Assembly: GCA_003024785.1 (NCBI GenBank)
Contig: PUQB01000113.1
Coordinates: 300,372 to 364,371, forward strand
DNA length: 64,000 nt
Reading direction: 5' to 3'
Origin: Selaginella tamariscina
Lineage: Eukaryota; Streptophyta; Lycopodiopsida; Selaginellales; Selaginellaceae
Position 1 is the stretch's first letter; the number at the start of each line of letters is the position of its first letter. The translations under genes were made by a program, and so were the position numbers. Below, piece by piece: positions 44,401 to 58,203 of the stretch. Below the pieces are notes generated by a model. It had not been told where the DNA came from and did no database searches. It saw only the letters and a list, made by a program, of their open reading frames with translations.

Positions 44401-46090
44401 ACTATGTTGATAAGCCCTAGGTATAAAAGAAACAAGCCTGCTTAGTGCACTTGAATATCTAGTGATGGTCCGGCTGGGTGTCATTAGGTATTTACAAAAG
44501 AAACTCTGGGTGAAGCTAGCACTTTTATCTTGGTTTTCATGTCCCGTTGGGTTAATGGTTAGTTCCGATGAGTTCGGCATGTCGAGTATGTCTAGAAATA
44601 CCATAGGTTTGACAGGTTAGGGTTTAGGGGTCGATGGATAACTCACTAAGTAATTCCCTATAGGAATGAGATTTCGTGCTAGCCCACTTATGTAAACAGG
44701 AAAACAAGGGGAGGGGGGGCCTCTATCACATAAATAAGGTAAAGTATGTAGGAGTGAGGGTTCCTGGTTCATGATTGAGCTCGTTACTCTTCTCCCGGTG
44801 CAAGCTTTAGCTTGTGTCATCAAGGCACAACCCTCTATTGTGCCACCCTAACTTCCAGATGACAGGGGTATGTCCCACTTTTAGGGTAGCTTATCCTTAA
44901 CGTTGGCGAATCCATATGTCTTGTCGGAATGCACATTCCAAGAGGCAGAGGTTAAGGCTAGTCTCTAGCCTCCTCCTCCACGTCAAGCCAAGTGTAGCAC
45001 TCACGGCCAAGCAAGGCACATCCATGTCCTTGTCCAACTATGGGCGTGGATCTTATTTTGACAAGTTTACATTACTTATTTCCTAAGGGTTCACTGAGGG
45101 GTTCTAGAGTTAACATTTAGGAGCCACGTTTGTGGCACTTGGTGCAACTTTTGAATCTAAGGGTTATGGCATGATAATCTACATCATGGAAGGCAGTGTC
45201 ACATGGAGATGTGACACTGGGCTAGACGTCACACAATGTAACGCCCGAGGCATGCCTTTTCGTGTCATGGGTTTGATGCCGAGGGGCATCGGCGTCAAAC
45301 CCATGCTAGCCTTAGGCATCGGCTCGAGGGAGGTTAGGTCTCATAGCTAGGTATGCTCTAGCACACTTGTATAGGAGAGTGTTCTCCTTGGAATCCAGGG
45401 GTTAAACAACCTAAGCTTGTTAGCATGAGCCTTTTTGTGCCTCACTCAGAAGGTAACAGTGAAGAAGAATTATTAATGAATTGTTAGAGTGACGAATAGT
45501 TATAGCTGATGAGTATACTTTCTTAAGTGGGCGATGATGATCAACTTTATTTAATTAAGGCACTCGCAAGGTCATGTACTTAGGGTTATCCAAACCTAGC
45601 CTTAGGGAGTTTGTTTAACAGAACATTCGTGTTTGCCTACGACGCACACTCGTGTCCTCACTAAGTACTAGTCCTAGGTCTAGGGTATGACTTGGCCACC
45701 CAAACCCTTAGGGGTTAATCGTGGTTCAGGGTACCCCTTATCGCCCTAAAGGGGTTGTACTCCCGGATGAGGGTGATTTCTTAAGGGGTAAATGACGATG
45801 CCTTAGCTCTGTCACGGTGGTATGTGTGAGACACATCTCCTTTGTGGGGTTAGGAAATGAGCTTGTCTAAGTCTACTAGGACAGGATCCTAAAGTCTACT
45901 GGGTTATCCTCTAGGGTTCAAAGGATGGTCATTCTAAAAGACTTAGGGTAAGACTCTAAGTCTTTTGCTTATTAGGCCTCCGAGTTAGACTCTTAGGGTT
46001 ATCTTGAAAGACTTAGTGTTGTTCACACAGGGTAATGATACCGAAGCCACGTATTGCCACGTTTTGGCCCTTCGAGTTAAAACTCTGACA
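41500..46090 (+). mobile_element. R2 repeat, fullest copy
   Basis: From 42475 to 44612 it aligns with 4659-6961 and from 44690 to 45690 with 27911-28830, so it is the uninterrupted form. The left border is uncertain: the texture changes near 41500. A purine-rich tract (AAAGGCGGGAG, 44329-44339) lies before the putative LTR. No coding region is recognisable, so the class beyond LTR element is open. Confidence 0.65.
44341..46090 (+). repeat. Putative 3' LTR of R2 (about 1750 bp)
   Basis: It starts TGTCA and ends TGACA and follows a purine-rich tract. The first 20 bp can form a hairpin (GTCATAG-TTTTTA-CTATGAC). The end position rests only on the terminal motif. No second LTR is available in the window to confirm it. 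Confidence 0.55.
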
Positions 46091-46429
46091 ATTTATATAC
46101 TGATGATTTAAACAAAATGAGAAGATTTCTATATATAGTTAAGAAAAAAATAATTACAAATAGATTAATAGGTTGATAAGGAAATGATTTCATTTGTAAT
46201 TATGTTTGATAATAATTTTTAATTATTACAAAATATTTTACAATGAAGAATAATACGAATATTTAAAGATATTTTAGGAATATTCTTTACTAAGTAAGGT
46301 TAATGAAGGATTAATTTGTTAATTAATTTATAATTAAGATTTAATTATATATTTATTAAATAATTAATTAATAATTAAACCTTAAGTATTACTTAATAAT
46401 TTATTTTATATTCCCATTTTCATATATCA

Positions 46430-47560
46430 TGCCCATTTTAGTTACAACATGCATTCAAGCTTCACTTGCTTGATGCCCACTTGATCTCGCTCCAATTAGC
46501 TCATACTAAGGATGAGATCCACATTTGTTAACTCTACAAGAAAGAAAGACTCCATTAATTGGGTTTTACCAATCTCCAGTTGTAACTTTTCTACATAAGC
46601 ATTCCATCTCTGTGTCATAGTAGCTGAGCCCTCAATCTCATATTTAGACATAGTCTTTACAAGCAAGTTTCACTCATGCACTAACTTTGTTGACACAAAA
46701 TTATCGTTACTTCTACTATTCACGAAGATTTGCATTGGACGTTCACCAAGTCGTCCCTCCACCACAATAGCACATGTGTGTGGCTCCTCACATGTCATGT
46801 AATTTACTTGTTGAGCAAGAATAAACAAAAATTTACCTCATGGTTTAAAATTGTCTTTCTTGTACTTCTTTTCATGCTCCATCTTTTGAAACTTTTATGC
46901 ATCTCCTTGTCCTTGCCACCATTAAAAATTTTGCCCTTGGGCTTGCTCCTCCTTGTACAATTTGCCTTCTAGTGTCCCACCTCTCTATACAAGTGGCAAT
47001 TTTCACTATCAAACACCTTAAGAGATATCATCTATTCACAATCAGCCTTAACAACCAGTCATCTTCCCTTGTTCTAAGTGTTGCACTTCATGTTTTGCAT
47101 GAGACAAATCGAACTGATGAGCATACTCCTTAAATAGCTTAGAGAACTCCTTCCAAGTTGCAATCATCTCTTAACTAATACTGATTTTGAATGTGTGTCC
47201 ATCACCTCGCAACTTTATCCTTCAAAGCCATGGATACGGTTATCATAGCCTGCTTGGTAGTCACTACGAAGCAGGTTTATTGCTATCTCTAGCCAATTCA
47301 TAGCCTCATTTGTAGATTCTCTACTAGAAAAAAGGTGGAACATAAAGACGATCCAATACTTGACTCTTACCACCTATGATTCCTTGAGCAAGTTGATCTT
47401 CGATATTATTCAACTGCTCACGAATTACCTGCAAGAAGCCATCTACATATTCTTGAAATTGCTTTGAATCTTGCACTATGGCATATAGCTTGAGCACAAT
47501 TTCTTGGTTTGTCCACTTCACAATATTATCCTCTCCTTCCCATTGATCACTCATCTTAAA
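46430..47560 (-). pseudogene. LTR-retrotransposon gag-protease remnant
   Basis: The minus strand shows MSDQWEGEDNIVKWTNQEIV at the start (47554), then WKEFSKLFKEYAHQFDLSHA and, near 47000-46960, a knuckle-like CHLYREVGH-x-KANC followed by basic residues. Near 46740-46690 IFVNSRSNDNFVSTKLVHE resembles a decayed aspartic protease start. Stops and frame shifts are frequent. It is not closely related to A-E. Confidence 0.55.
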
Positions 47561-47869
47561 TAGCCTCCAATACCTATTTGTTTAGCACCAACATCTACAA
47601 ACTAGAAACCCTCAGATGACATCTGACCTCCCCGAGTTGTTTCTAGTCTCCACATGCTGATATGGGGAAGCCTTTTTGGAGAGCAGCGTGTGGAAATTAG
47701 AGATAGCTAGAGGGAGGTCGGGTGGTCTTGTGAGGGTCTCTAATTTGTATATGTTGGTGACATGCCATCTTAGTATGCGGTATTTGGGCAACTCGACAAC
47801 CTTGTGGGCTTTATTGATGCAAACTATGCAAGTGACTTGAACAAGCACAAGTCATGCACTGGGTTCTAC

Positions 47870-48260
47870 TTCAGCAAGGGGAGCAATATCACAGTATAGC
47901 AAGAAGCAATGAGCAATAGTAGTAAGCAGCTATGAAGCAAAGTATATGGCACTATGCTAAGTAGCAAAGGAAGCAATTTGGCTTTGCAGAATGATGAAGG
48001 ACGTGGGAGAAGGGCAAAAGCAAGCTATTGTGGTATTCAATGACAATTGAGCAGCAATGGCATTAGTACATAAGCCAACAAATTTTTCAAAGGCCAAGCA
48101 CATACAAATGCAGTACCACTTCACTCGTGAGAAAGCCTGTCAAACACCTCAGATTCACAGAAAATGACAGCAGACACCTTCACCAAACCACTTGCCAAAA
48201 GTTGTTTCTAGGAATGGGTAGAGGAGCTGGGACATGTGGAATGCAGCAATAGCAAGAAGT
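47870..48260 (+). pseudogene. Ty1/copia RNase H remnant
   Basis: The plus strand gives SSSEAEYMAL, VAKEAIWLCRMMKDVG, AAMALVHKPTNFSKAKHIQM and QYHFTREKA, the order of the last part of a copia polyprotein. A trace of the LADIFTKPL block follows. Single-base stops interrupt it. No LTR is recognisable next to it. Confidence 0.75.
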
Positions 48261-49042
48261 GAAGCACGACTTGATATACTACATAGAGATATGGTCGAAC
48301 ACTAGACGCACCTGAGTGTTTTAAAAACTCACATTCAAAAGTCATACATAGTGGTGATTTAATTTTCTTATAATAAGTTTATATTTAAAGAATATATTTA
48401 AAATTATACTATTATATAATATATTAATTTAAAATTTATTTCATATTAATATATTAATTTTGTCATTACAATGTTGGTCTCTTTATCTCTCTCTTACACA
48501 TTTAACTATAATATTAATTAATAAAAATTTAAATAATAGTGATATAAAATAAATATAAATCAAATTAAGATACTATATGTTATTTCAATTTGAGTTTTTG
48601 ATGCATAGTAACCATATACATATATCACTGCATTGAACACCCTTTTAAGAAAACTAAATATATTCATCACTTATGAGCATAAATAAGAGAAATATCTACT
48701 TGTGTACATCGATCCAAAAAATTGAAATAGAAACACACCTGTAAAATTTTAAATATAAATGCATATATACACATAAAAAGTTTTTGGATATTCTCATGTG
48801 AATATTGTATTACAAGGTAAAACAAAGTTACCCTAAAACCCTAACCCTATCAGGGGAGTGAGAAGGACATAGATTTGTTACTGGGCTAGAAGAGGAGAAC
48901 CGTTTGAGATTTATCAATCCACATGTATATAATGGTTTTAATTTCATTTTCAAGGTATGACGACATCTTTTACACATTTAACATTTCACAAGTAACTACT
49001 TTGTGTGTGAGAAAGATAAAAAAGGGAGGTACATTTGTTGTG

Positions 49043-49089
<47 letters not shown>

Positions 49090-51029
49090 GCATCTATTTG
49101 TTCTACAACATTTCTATTATAGAATTTAAATATATTGGTTTGCATTGCAGAAATCACCAATTTCTTCTGGTAGAAATCTACTTAGTGTGGATTTGCAAGA
49201 TAGTTAAAAGTGATATCTACTCCTCGCAACAGTAACAATAGTAACAACAACCAAATCAACAAATGAAAATGAACTACCTTCAAGTAAGCTTATGCTTCCT
49301 TCTTCAATTTATAAATATTTACTACCATTATAATGATCTTGCAATTCTATATACAATAAATTGTATATATGTGTGTAACTAGCAAATTTATCCATACATA
49401 ACCACATGTACATATATATAAGATGTCTATATATCAGTGTATATATAGATATATGTCTTATAGGCTTCTTTCATGATATGAACGTTATATGCATAAGTAA
49501 AAATCATGTGCTTTAAGTAATGTATAAACATGTATGTACTTGGTGTATATAGATCATGAAATGTAATAAAGTTGATATGAAGTTAACACTAATTATCTAT
49601 TAGTAATGCTATTAATTAAGTACACATGCAATTCAATTTACTTTATTCATTTGATATATATATATATATGCATCTATTTGTGATTACATTCCACATCATT
49701 TCTCTCTTGCTAAATATAATATACATATATAGAGACTTTTAGAGGCACCAATATATTTAAACTCATATTAAATTTCTCTCTATCTATGTGTGTACACCAA
49801 TTGATACTGTATACCCATATATATGCATGTTATGTATACATGTTCATCTTATTAGAAAATGATGATGAAGGAGAAGACGACAAAGAATGTTGAGTCTGAG
49901 GACGAGGTAATATCATGTTTATTAAAATCATTTTACTCACGAAGGTGTCTGATTACACAATTGTTATCAAAGTGGGAAGAATTTGTAAAAAATTGAGTAT
50001 TGAGTAGCTCAAATACATGGGAAACACGATGATGAACTAACAAATGGAAGATGTTGACTTACAATCCTCGAGACTTTTTGTGTACTCATTAAACCATTAA
50101 TAAATTTATCATCAAATTTACTTTAAAATTTAATCATTTGTCACTCATTATGCTACTTATAAAGCTACTCAACAAGTTATCTTTGAAACCACATAACATA
50201 TTCAATTATATTCAAAAGACCATTTTTATCACTCGTTATGCTACTTGCAAAGCTACTCAACAAGCTATTTTTGAAACCAGATAACATGTTCAATTATATT
50301 AAAAAGACCACTCTAGATGTATGCATCACACTACTTAAACATAATGATTTATATATTGGTTAATCATGATCGTAACCAAGTTAATATTTGAGTGGTTTTC
50401 ACACTAAATATCACAATATATTTCTTTTGTTTGTTGGTAAACTAACTCAAAGTTACCAATTAATTTAAAATTGGACTTGTTAGTAAGGATTCGCAAAGTT
50501 GAAATTTAAAATTGAAATGGTTGACTATTTCAGATTATGAATACTTTGCAACCAACATGTAGCCTACATTTTGGATATGGTATAAACTTCTTATAAATTC
50601 ATGATTCGCAATATAAACTAGTTATGAAAATCTCAATCATAATACAAACCACTTAAAAAAACATACAAACAATAAAAATTGTATGAAAAAAGCCATAATA
50701 CACAATCAAAAACCAAAAAAACCACTTTACGTCCATGTCATTAAGAAAACCACTAATTAATGTGATATTTCAAATAAGAAAACCACTCAAATTTTAAAAA
50801 TCACAATATAATATTTCTCTTATGCAACTTAAACTTTAAATTGGTCAGTAACTTTGAGTTAAGTCGAACTTGAAATTTCTTGGTAGCTTCGAGTTAGCTT
50901 ACCAACAAGTTCAGAAGTGGATGCATAGGTTTTTTTGATTAAATCAAGAGTTCTTGTGTTCTTGTTAAGACTATAATGACACTTGTGGTCTATACAATTC
51001 AAATGTATAGAATTACCATTATAGGATTC
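48261..51029. other. AT-rich intergenic DNA
   Basis: No gene is identified. Two short stretches look like exon ends (ATG...CTTCAA before GTAAGC at about 49285, and ATGATGATGAAGGAG... before GTAATA at about 49906), but nothing links them. A pure TA run lies at 49049-49086. Confidence 0.5.
49049..49086. repeat. (TA)n microsatellite
   Basis: About 19 uninterrupted TA units. Confidence 0.9.
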
Positions 51030-51674
51030 ATGGAAGGGAAAAGTTTTTATGATAGTGAATGCAGAGCCTAGTAAAATCTTCAATGAAGATGAATGTGAGC
51101 ACGAGCATATAATGAGGAAGCAATGTGAATTAAATATAGTTATTCAAGGATTGAAATTGAAGGGTCATGAGAAGCTAGGCTGATATGGGATACAAATTGT
51201 TGGCATTTTATTATATAGGGACAAAATAATTTTTAAGTGTCCAACCAAAGCATTAAGGATAAGTTGTTGTCTAGTGAGATCATTGGTCTTGGTATTGAAA
51301 AGGGATTTAAGTTTTTTGAAGACTTAACTCCATAAGTGATAGCAAGAGCAGAGTGTAGAAGCCCTAACACATGCCATTTATTTGTATGATGCTCTTGAGC
51401 ACGAGGAAAAAGACAGCATATACAACAACATAGATTACATTCTATACTTGTCTTTTGGAGTTGAAACATGATGTTCCTAACAAAGCTAAAAGGTTTTAAT
51501 TATGAGTTTAAACATGGCTTTTGGAGGCCTATTGAGATCCTCTTATAGGACAAGGGCACCACGGAAGAGGTGTTGAAGTTGTGGGAGGAAATCGTTTTGC
51601 ATGGCGGCGCACTAGAGGGAACTCACTATTGCTTAAAGTCCCTTAAGAACAATGGCACTTTACTGAGCATTTAA
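51030..51674 (+). pseudogene. RLP pseudogene 3
   Basis: The plus strand follows RLP1 from an ATG (51030) to LLSI and a stop (51674). Readable pieces are QCELNIVIQGLKLKGHEKLG, DKIIFKCPTKAL, IEKGFKFFEDLT, and, near the end, EEVLKLWEEIV and GTHYCLKSLKNNGTLL. Frameshifts near 51070, 51190, 51240 and 51460 inactivate it. It is more diverged from RLP1 than RLP2 is. Confidence 0.85.
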
Positions 51675-52865
51675 TATTATTATTATTTTTTTAATTTTTT
51701 CCTTCTAGAATCTTATTTATACATGTTTTTTAACAATTTTGTGTTCATTCTCTTTTTTATTATATCAATAAATTTAAATAATAAAGTTTAAGAAATAAAG
51801 CATTTCAAACATCAGAATGCACATAATGCAATTCTTTGGTACCCGTTAGTTGACATGCACCAAAAGACAGTGTACAAAATTAATATTAATACTAATATGG
51901 GAGGTCTTTGAGTATGTTTACATGTTGATGATTATGGTTTCATGTAATGTAAGCTTCTTCGAGTACCACGAGAGCTCCACAACCGTCAACCATTGCCATT
52001 GAACATTCACAAGGTGAATCCAGCACCTACCTACCACACCTGGACGGCCAAGAAATCAGCCAGCTCGTTAGTAGTGACAATATATAAGCTCACGCTTCTT
52101 GACTTGTCGTGAAGGAAGTGCCGTGGAGTCGTGGGCATCAATTCAGAAGCTGTTCTCTTTTACACTTGTAGGGGTATTTGATATAGCATTCTATTTATAA
52201 ATCACCAAGCAAGAAAATATAAAGATCAATCTTTAATAATATGCAAATATTTATTTTTAAAACCTTACAACTCAACTTCATCTTTTTTTTTTTGCTTAAT
52301 AGATATCTTAATATATTTTATGAATATTCTTTTGATTAAGTTTGACCTTGTCCAATTTTATTTTCCAAAAAAAAATGCTTAAAAGTATATTTAAGAATTG
52401 TCAGCTAGTGCGTTTTTGGGTGGAGTTATTGACCACAAAGCATAAATTTGATATTAGGGTCTTTAATTTTTTCCTGACAGATTAATATATATTTTTCTTT
52501 TATAATTTCACAAGTGAAAAACAGAATGATAAAATTATTTAATTAACATAATTATTTATTTAATTAATACTAATATTGTTATTCTTTACTTTTTTAATTG
52601 TATCCACTTGTTAAATACATTATCCCAATCCATTGATTTAGGATCCTTATGGATTATACTCATCATCATAAGAGCATCTAAGATATCCAAATGTTATAAC
52701 AATTTAATCTCAAGTTTAAAGATATTTTATTCCCATCTTCTTTTTAACCCAAAATATTATAATATTATATCAAAATTAGATATACTAGTACACATGCCCA
52801 ATGCTGATGGGTTTAACTATTTAAAAATAATTTACTTGTTATTTATAATATAGTAAATTTCTGTC
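51675..52865. other. AT-rich intergenic DNA
   Basis: Nothing recognisable beyond AT-rich sequence and short homopolymer runs. Confidence 0.5.
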
Positions 52866-53436
52866 ACATGGATTGAAATTGAAAGGCAATGAGAGGCTGG
52901 GAATTATAACCGCACTAGTAAATAATCTCCTTAGGGATATGAACCTGGGTGCTCAAGATACAAGCCGTTCCCGTCCTCTCTAGGGACAAAATAATTTTCA
53001 GTGTTTGACCAAAGCAATTAAGAATAATTTGTTGTCTAGTGAAATTACAAGTCTTATTATTGAAAAGGGATTTGAGTTTCTTTCCGTTCCTCATACTCAG
53101 GAGCATCATACATATAAATGGCACCTATTAGCTCTTCAGCGTGCTGCTTTTGCAGTTGCTGCCAAGTTAAGTCGAGAGGACAACGTGTACAACGATGTAG
53201 ATTAAGTTATGTACCGCCGTTCTAGAAGTAAAACACAACATTCCGTACAAAGCTAATAGGTTTAATTTAAGTTTAAACCTGGCTTATGGAGGCTTATCGA
53301 GATCGTCTTCCAGGACAACAACACTAGGGAAGAGGTGTTCAAGATGTGGGAAGAAGCAGTTGCATGAAGCGGCATGCTCAAGGGAACCCGCTATTGCCTC
53401 AAGGCCCCTAAGAACAACAATGCCACTTTGTTGTAG
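52866..53436 (+). pseudogene. RLP pseudogene 4, 5' truncated
   Basis: It begins inside the gene at the block GLKLKGNERLG and ends with CLKAPKNNNATLL and a stop at 53434-53436, exactly as in RLP1. Between them lie frameshifts and an internal rearrangement: the segment 53088-53190 (TCATACTCAGGAGCATCATA...) reads in reverse orientation relative to the gene. Its 3' flank (TTATTATTTGCTTTTTCT) matches that of RLP1. It sits convergent to PAE3, as RLP1 does to PAE1. Confidence 0.85.
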
Positions 53437-53649
53437 CAATTATTATTTGCTTTTTCTGCTCCAAAATCTTATTTTATAATATTGTATGTGTTCTTTAGAC
53501 CAGTGTAATGAGGCACAACTTAAAATTAACATTTATCATAGTTAATTAAGACTAATTTAATTAATATAATTGTTAATTAAATTTATTAGTATATAATTTA
53601 TATAAATAAATTTGACAGCAAATCACTATTTGCAATTAATAATTTTACA

Positions 53650-55304
53650 TCTCATTTTGCTACTCTAGACAGTTTCTTTACCAACTTTATATTCAAAACA
53701 TTAATATTTTATGTAACAAACATCAGTATATAGTATGTACTATACAAATATGTATGTGTATACAAGTAAACTTACTTGCCAATAATCGTAAACTGAATTT
53801 AATATGAACAAAGGAGGTTTCACATAAGCTTGCATGTTTTGAGGAAAGACGCATTGTAAGAACCTTAAGATGGTTTAATACATTATTTGTTAGGCAAGAT
53901 ATGTTAACATGTGCTGCATTTCTTGAAGAAGTACATGAAGAATCTAGAGTGTTTTGCAGGTTGTGAAAGCTAGCAACATCACTTTAGTAATTTGACATTG
54001 TTAAATTGCCATTAATATCTGACCTGTTTAAGCAATCAATATTAATTTAATATTGTATATTAATGCAATATTGATATTAGTTAACTACATAATAAATAAT
54101 ATTATGTTTTCATTATTAATTAATGTAAGCTTACACGTTCAGCAAGAATCCACCATCACTTAAACACTTGATCTTGACTCCATGAAGATAACTTTGTAGG
54201 TTATTACACTACTGGATTGCAGCAAGCCCTCCACCAGAACAACCCGAAAGGAGAACCTGTGTACAAAGACACACTCAGGTAACACGCACACACATATATA
54301 TATTGGAATATATATCTTGTATATTATATCACATATAAGATGAATATATAAAAATTACTTGATTGGCTTGGTTCGATTCTTTTAACTTAAGATCATCAAT
54401 GACAGCTTTGAAAATTCTCTTTCCCCTCAATTATAAACCTAGATAACAGTATAGCTAATGTTTAAACTCAAAACTTAATAATATTGTAGATTATTTGTGT
54501 GTGTGTTGTGTGTGTGTGTTGATGTTTTGAAGTAAACATGTACGAATCTCTAGTTAAATACCCGCAACGGAATATATAGATTTATAATTACCATATACTA
54601 TGAATAATTTACAATATAAGAATAATAAATAGACACCAAAGCATTTCGTACATTAGAAGAATCTGACAACATTTTCTGTATTTTAATTTTAATATTAACT
54701 AAGCTGATGATATATTTATTTATCATTATTATATATCATTGTGATATATTTATATATGTGAAACAAGATAAACCTGGCCCGAGGAGAAGTTCTGAGGTTC
54801 ATCAACATCTGCACTGAAAGATGCACCATCGCAGTACCTCATAAACACGTGAGTCCAGTTGTGAAAATCTGTAAATGTTTATATGTACAGTTTAAAACAG
54901 TTGTAATTAAATTATTCTAGTTATGCACCTGGATTAACTTGAGAATTGTTACTGAGAATACCACTGAAGGAAGCTAGAGTTTGCATATGCATAGAGCTTA
55001 GATTTGTTTTGGTTCTATATTCACATGGTAGTTCCGATTTACACCATCCTCCGCCCTGTAAGCAAAGTGTGTGCGTGCGTGCAAGTGTGTATGTGTGTGC
55101 GAACCTCTAAGGAAATGTGCCAATTTGTAGTTAAGCCTGGTGATAAGTGATAAGCAGGGACACTCCCATCCAGACATACTGTTATAACAAAGATTAGCAA
55201 ATTCTGTACACAACACACACATACACACCTGTTTGTTGTCTCCAGGTAAGTTATTTCCACGGTTTGTATTGCGAGTGAAGGAGAAGCATAGTGTGGACCT
55301 GCAT
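53650..55304 (-). pseudogene. Pectin acetylesterase pseudogene PAE3
   Basis: On the minus strand the start ATGCAGGTCCAC is at 55304. Then come exon 1 (with a deletion of about 19 bp that shifts the frame), exon 2 ([20 protein letters not shown]), exon 3 (GGGWCKSELPC), exon 4 (intact), exon 5 (one base lost, then TGA), exon 6 (Ala to Gly in GCSGGG, and CAG to TAG), exon 7 (TAC to TAA) and exon 8 ([16 protein letters not shown]). Only about 20 bp of exon 9 remain near 53660-53640; the rest and exon 10 are gone. Splice sites mostly survive. Confidence 0.92.
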
Positions 55305-55825
55305 ATCTTATGTAGGAGTATTTTTATACAAATTCGTGTGTATATTTATACACATGAAAATACTTATTTAAACATGTAAAAAAAATATGATATACCTGAA
55401 TTAATACTCTCGTATAAAAAATGGACTTAAATATCTTCATGTCAAACCGGTGGATATTGCATATCGAACCACGTAAGATCAAAGTCAAAACCATAAACCT
55501 AACCCGGAAACCACCTGATTTCAAAACCGGTGACACGTGTGTTTCATTCAAGCACGTGGTCATTATATTTGTTTAATCAGTATATTATATTTATTTTTTA
55601 TTTTAATTCATGAATAATTTTCAAGTAAACCTGGGTGGGTATATTGTCATATCATTCTCTCATTATTGATGGATAATATAGGTTTTTAATTTTAAGATAG
55701 AATTAAATCTTGAAAGCCTTAAAAAGAAGACATGCAATTAAGAACATCAAAATGGAGTACTATCTAACATCTCTGATAATATACATATGGATTATATAGA
55801 AGCATATAATAGTCCACTTGTGTAG

Positions 55826-56094
55826 ATATCTGAGATTCAAGCAGCCTTGGATAAGGAAACATGGACTTCTGTAGATATTCCTGATGAGTACCAGGATTTT
55901 TATTGTAAACAAGATTATTCAACGACGCAGGTGTATACTGTATATGCATATTGATACCCAACGACTCCTTATGAAGATGTATAAATACATACATATATAC
56001 TTCTGTGTGGATGTATTTGTGTGGCTTCTTTCTGATACCAATGAACTCAGATGAAGCCGTGAAGCCTCCCGAAACTTCAAAGGCCAAAAGATCT

Positions 56095-56135
<41 letters not shown>

Positions 56136-56615
56136 GGAGCACTGTTGCATATGTATTGAAGTATACTAGCTAATTTAACTCTTACCTTCAGCGGTTTTGT
56201 AAGTAATGAGCACATGAATGTTTATAATTGAAAATCTTATTATATTGGTAAGTTAATCAATTAATCTTTTATTAATTATAAATTGCATTGCAGATCTTCA
56301 ACTTCCGGACTCGTCAACTCGTGCTTGATTTTGGAGGTTAATATATCAATTTCTAGAATCTGTGTACATATAATAGCGTCCTTAACACTAGTAGTACCTT
56401 GTAAATATTAATAAGTAACATTATTGCTTTCGCAGGTTTCTGGGTTGAGGTCTATCACAGTCAAGCATTTGGCACTGGCTTAGTCAAACCAGTAGCTGTG
56501 CTGATTCCTGGTACTACGCACACACGCACAATGTAGAGTTTTCGCTGTCTGATGATTTGTGTGCTGCAGAAATCAAGAAAGTGGTATATTCCGGTTCTAT
56601 AATAGTCTAATAGTG
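55826..56615 (+). pseudogene. VPS54-like gene fragment
   Basis: The plus strand has exon-like pieces with GT/AG borders: 55826-55930 (EIQAALDKETWTSVDIPDEY), possibly 56044-56095, 56294-56336 (FNFRTRQLVLDFG), 56436-56510 (VSGLRSITVKHLALA, then after a frame change VAVLIP) and 56570-56615 (EIKKVVY). The series fits the C-terminal half of VPS54, a subunit of the GARP complex that tethers endosome-derived vesicles at the trans-Golgi. Introns are retained, so it arose by DNA duplication. The frameshift, a shortened exon end and the lack of the remaining exons mark a relic. Confidence 0.7.
56097..56136. repeat. (TG)n(AG)n microsatellite
   Basis: A TG run directly followed by an AG run, within the VPS54-like fragment. 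Confidence 0.9.
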
Positions 56616-56913
56616 AACGAATTAGACCGTATTTTCCCAGATAAGTCTTGTTTGTGTGGGTGGTGTGATACCATTCAGGAATTGTATATATTAAATAGAG
56701 GTATTTATAAGTAGAAACACATCTGCATGTTATATATAGTTTGATTATATTGGTATATACTATATACATATAACACTTCCAAAAGATACAGTATACAGAC
56801 GTATACATATGTAATTCCATGGTTCTCCGTGAACAATCAACGTACTTCAAAATAGTTTCAGCCGGTTCAAATTTCTATTATCTCCTTCGGATTACCGTGA
56901 TGCAATTTATAAA

Positions 56914-56916
<3 letters not shown>

Positions 56917-56956
<40 letters not shown>
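56917..56956. repeat. (TA)n microsatellite
   Basis: A nearly uninterrupted TA run about 70 bp beyond the end of PAE4. Confidence 0.9.
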
Positions 56957-56960
<4 letters not shown>

Positions 56961-57024
56961 ATTATTTTCATAATCTATAAATTTATTAGTAATATAGCGA
57001 TCTGTGAATTTAAATGTTTTTATT

Positions 57025-58123
57025 TTAATCAAATATTGGGAGACACGTAGGATTGCATGGAAATGCACAATCTATACGGTGTTCTGGTTTTGACGATCGA
57101 TTGTAGTACCAATCACCAATAGTCTGTGCTGCAGACTATAAAAATAAATAAATATAACCTGTTAGTTTAATTGCTGTATGAATTATGTTAATAAAACACA
57201 TTAAATATAACTTTACAGTATATAATTAGCATTATTTAACTATGTTATACATATATGCATATACATAAGCGTGCATATATACGCGCGCGCGTGTGTACCT
57301 TGCCATTTACTTTGGGATTGTTCCAGCTAGAATCTGTGCGACCATGGCAGTGTGTGAAGCACGAGTCTATAAACATGCCTGAAGAACTTCTATATTTTGA
57401 TATGGATAAAGCTTGAATCATATTTTTACGAAATCCCTGTATAACTTCTAGTCCCGGACATTTTGTTGAAGTATAATTCATACAGGAACTATATTGTTCT
57501 CTAGACAGTTTCTTGACATGATCCAACTGTATACTTAAACGTTATTTCATATTAATATATAACAAACATCCTTATACAATATATGTGTGTGTATACGTAC
57601 ATACACAAAACGTAGTAAACTTACTTGCCAATAATCGTAGGCTGAATTTAATATGAACAAAGGAGGTTTAACATACTTGCATGTTTCAGGAAAGAAGCAC
57701 TGCAAGAACCTTAAGATGTTTTAACAAATATATCTTTAAGTTAAGATATGTTTAACCTGAGATGGAGTTCTTGAAGAAGTACATGAAGAATCTAGCATTC
57801 TTTGCAAGTTATGAAAGCTAGTAACTGCGTTGTAGTAGTTTGACGTTGCTAAAATGCCATTGATATCTGACCTGTTTAAGTAATTATTAGTATTTAATAT
57901 ATAATTTATAATATTATATTAAATAGTAATATGTTTTTGTTATTAGTGTAAGCTTACACATTCAGAAAGAATCCACCATCACTTAAACACTTGAGCTTGA
58001 CTCCAGGAAGATAGCTTTGCAGGTGATTACAATGTTGGATTGCAGCAAGCCCTCCGGCAGAACAGCCCGAAAGGAGAACCTGTTATAAAGATATGTATTC
58101 CTATATGTAATATGTATATGTAT

Positions 58124-58203
<80 letters not shown>

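Noticed and set aside
48831..48850. Short telomere-like CCCTAAA words
   Set aside because: Only two or three units are present, which is too few for an interstitial telomere array.
49262..49920. Two possible small exons in AT-rich DNA
   Set aside because: Each ends in a plausible donor, but no acceptor, partner exon or homology was found.
55764..56215. Minus-strand frames with long Ser-Leu and Thr-His runs
   Set aside because: The runs are translations of the (TG)n(AG)n microsatellite.
56461..56850. 129-codon minus-strand frame
   Set aside because: It overlaps the VPS54-like exon pieces on the other strand, is rich in Tyr, Ile and Cys, and has no recognisable domain.
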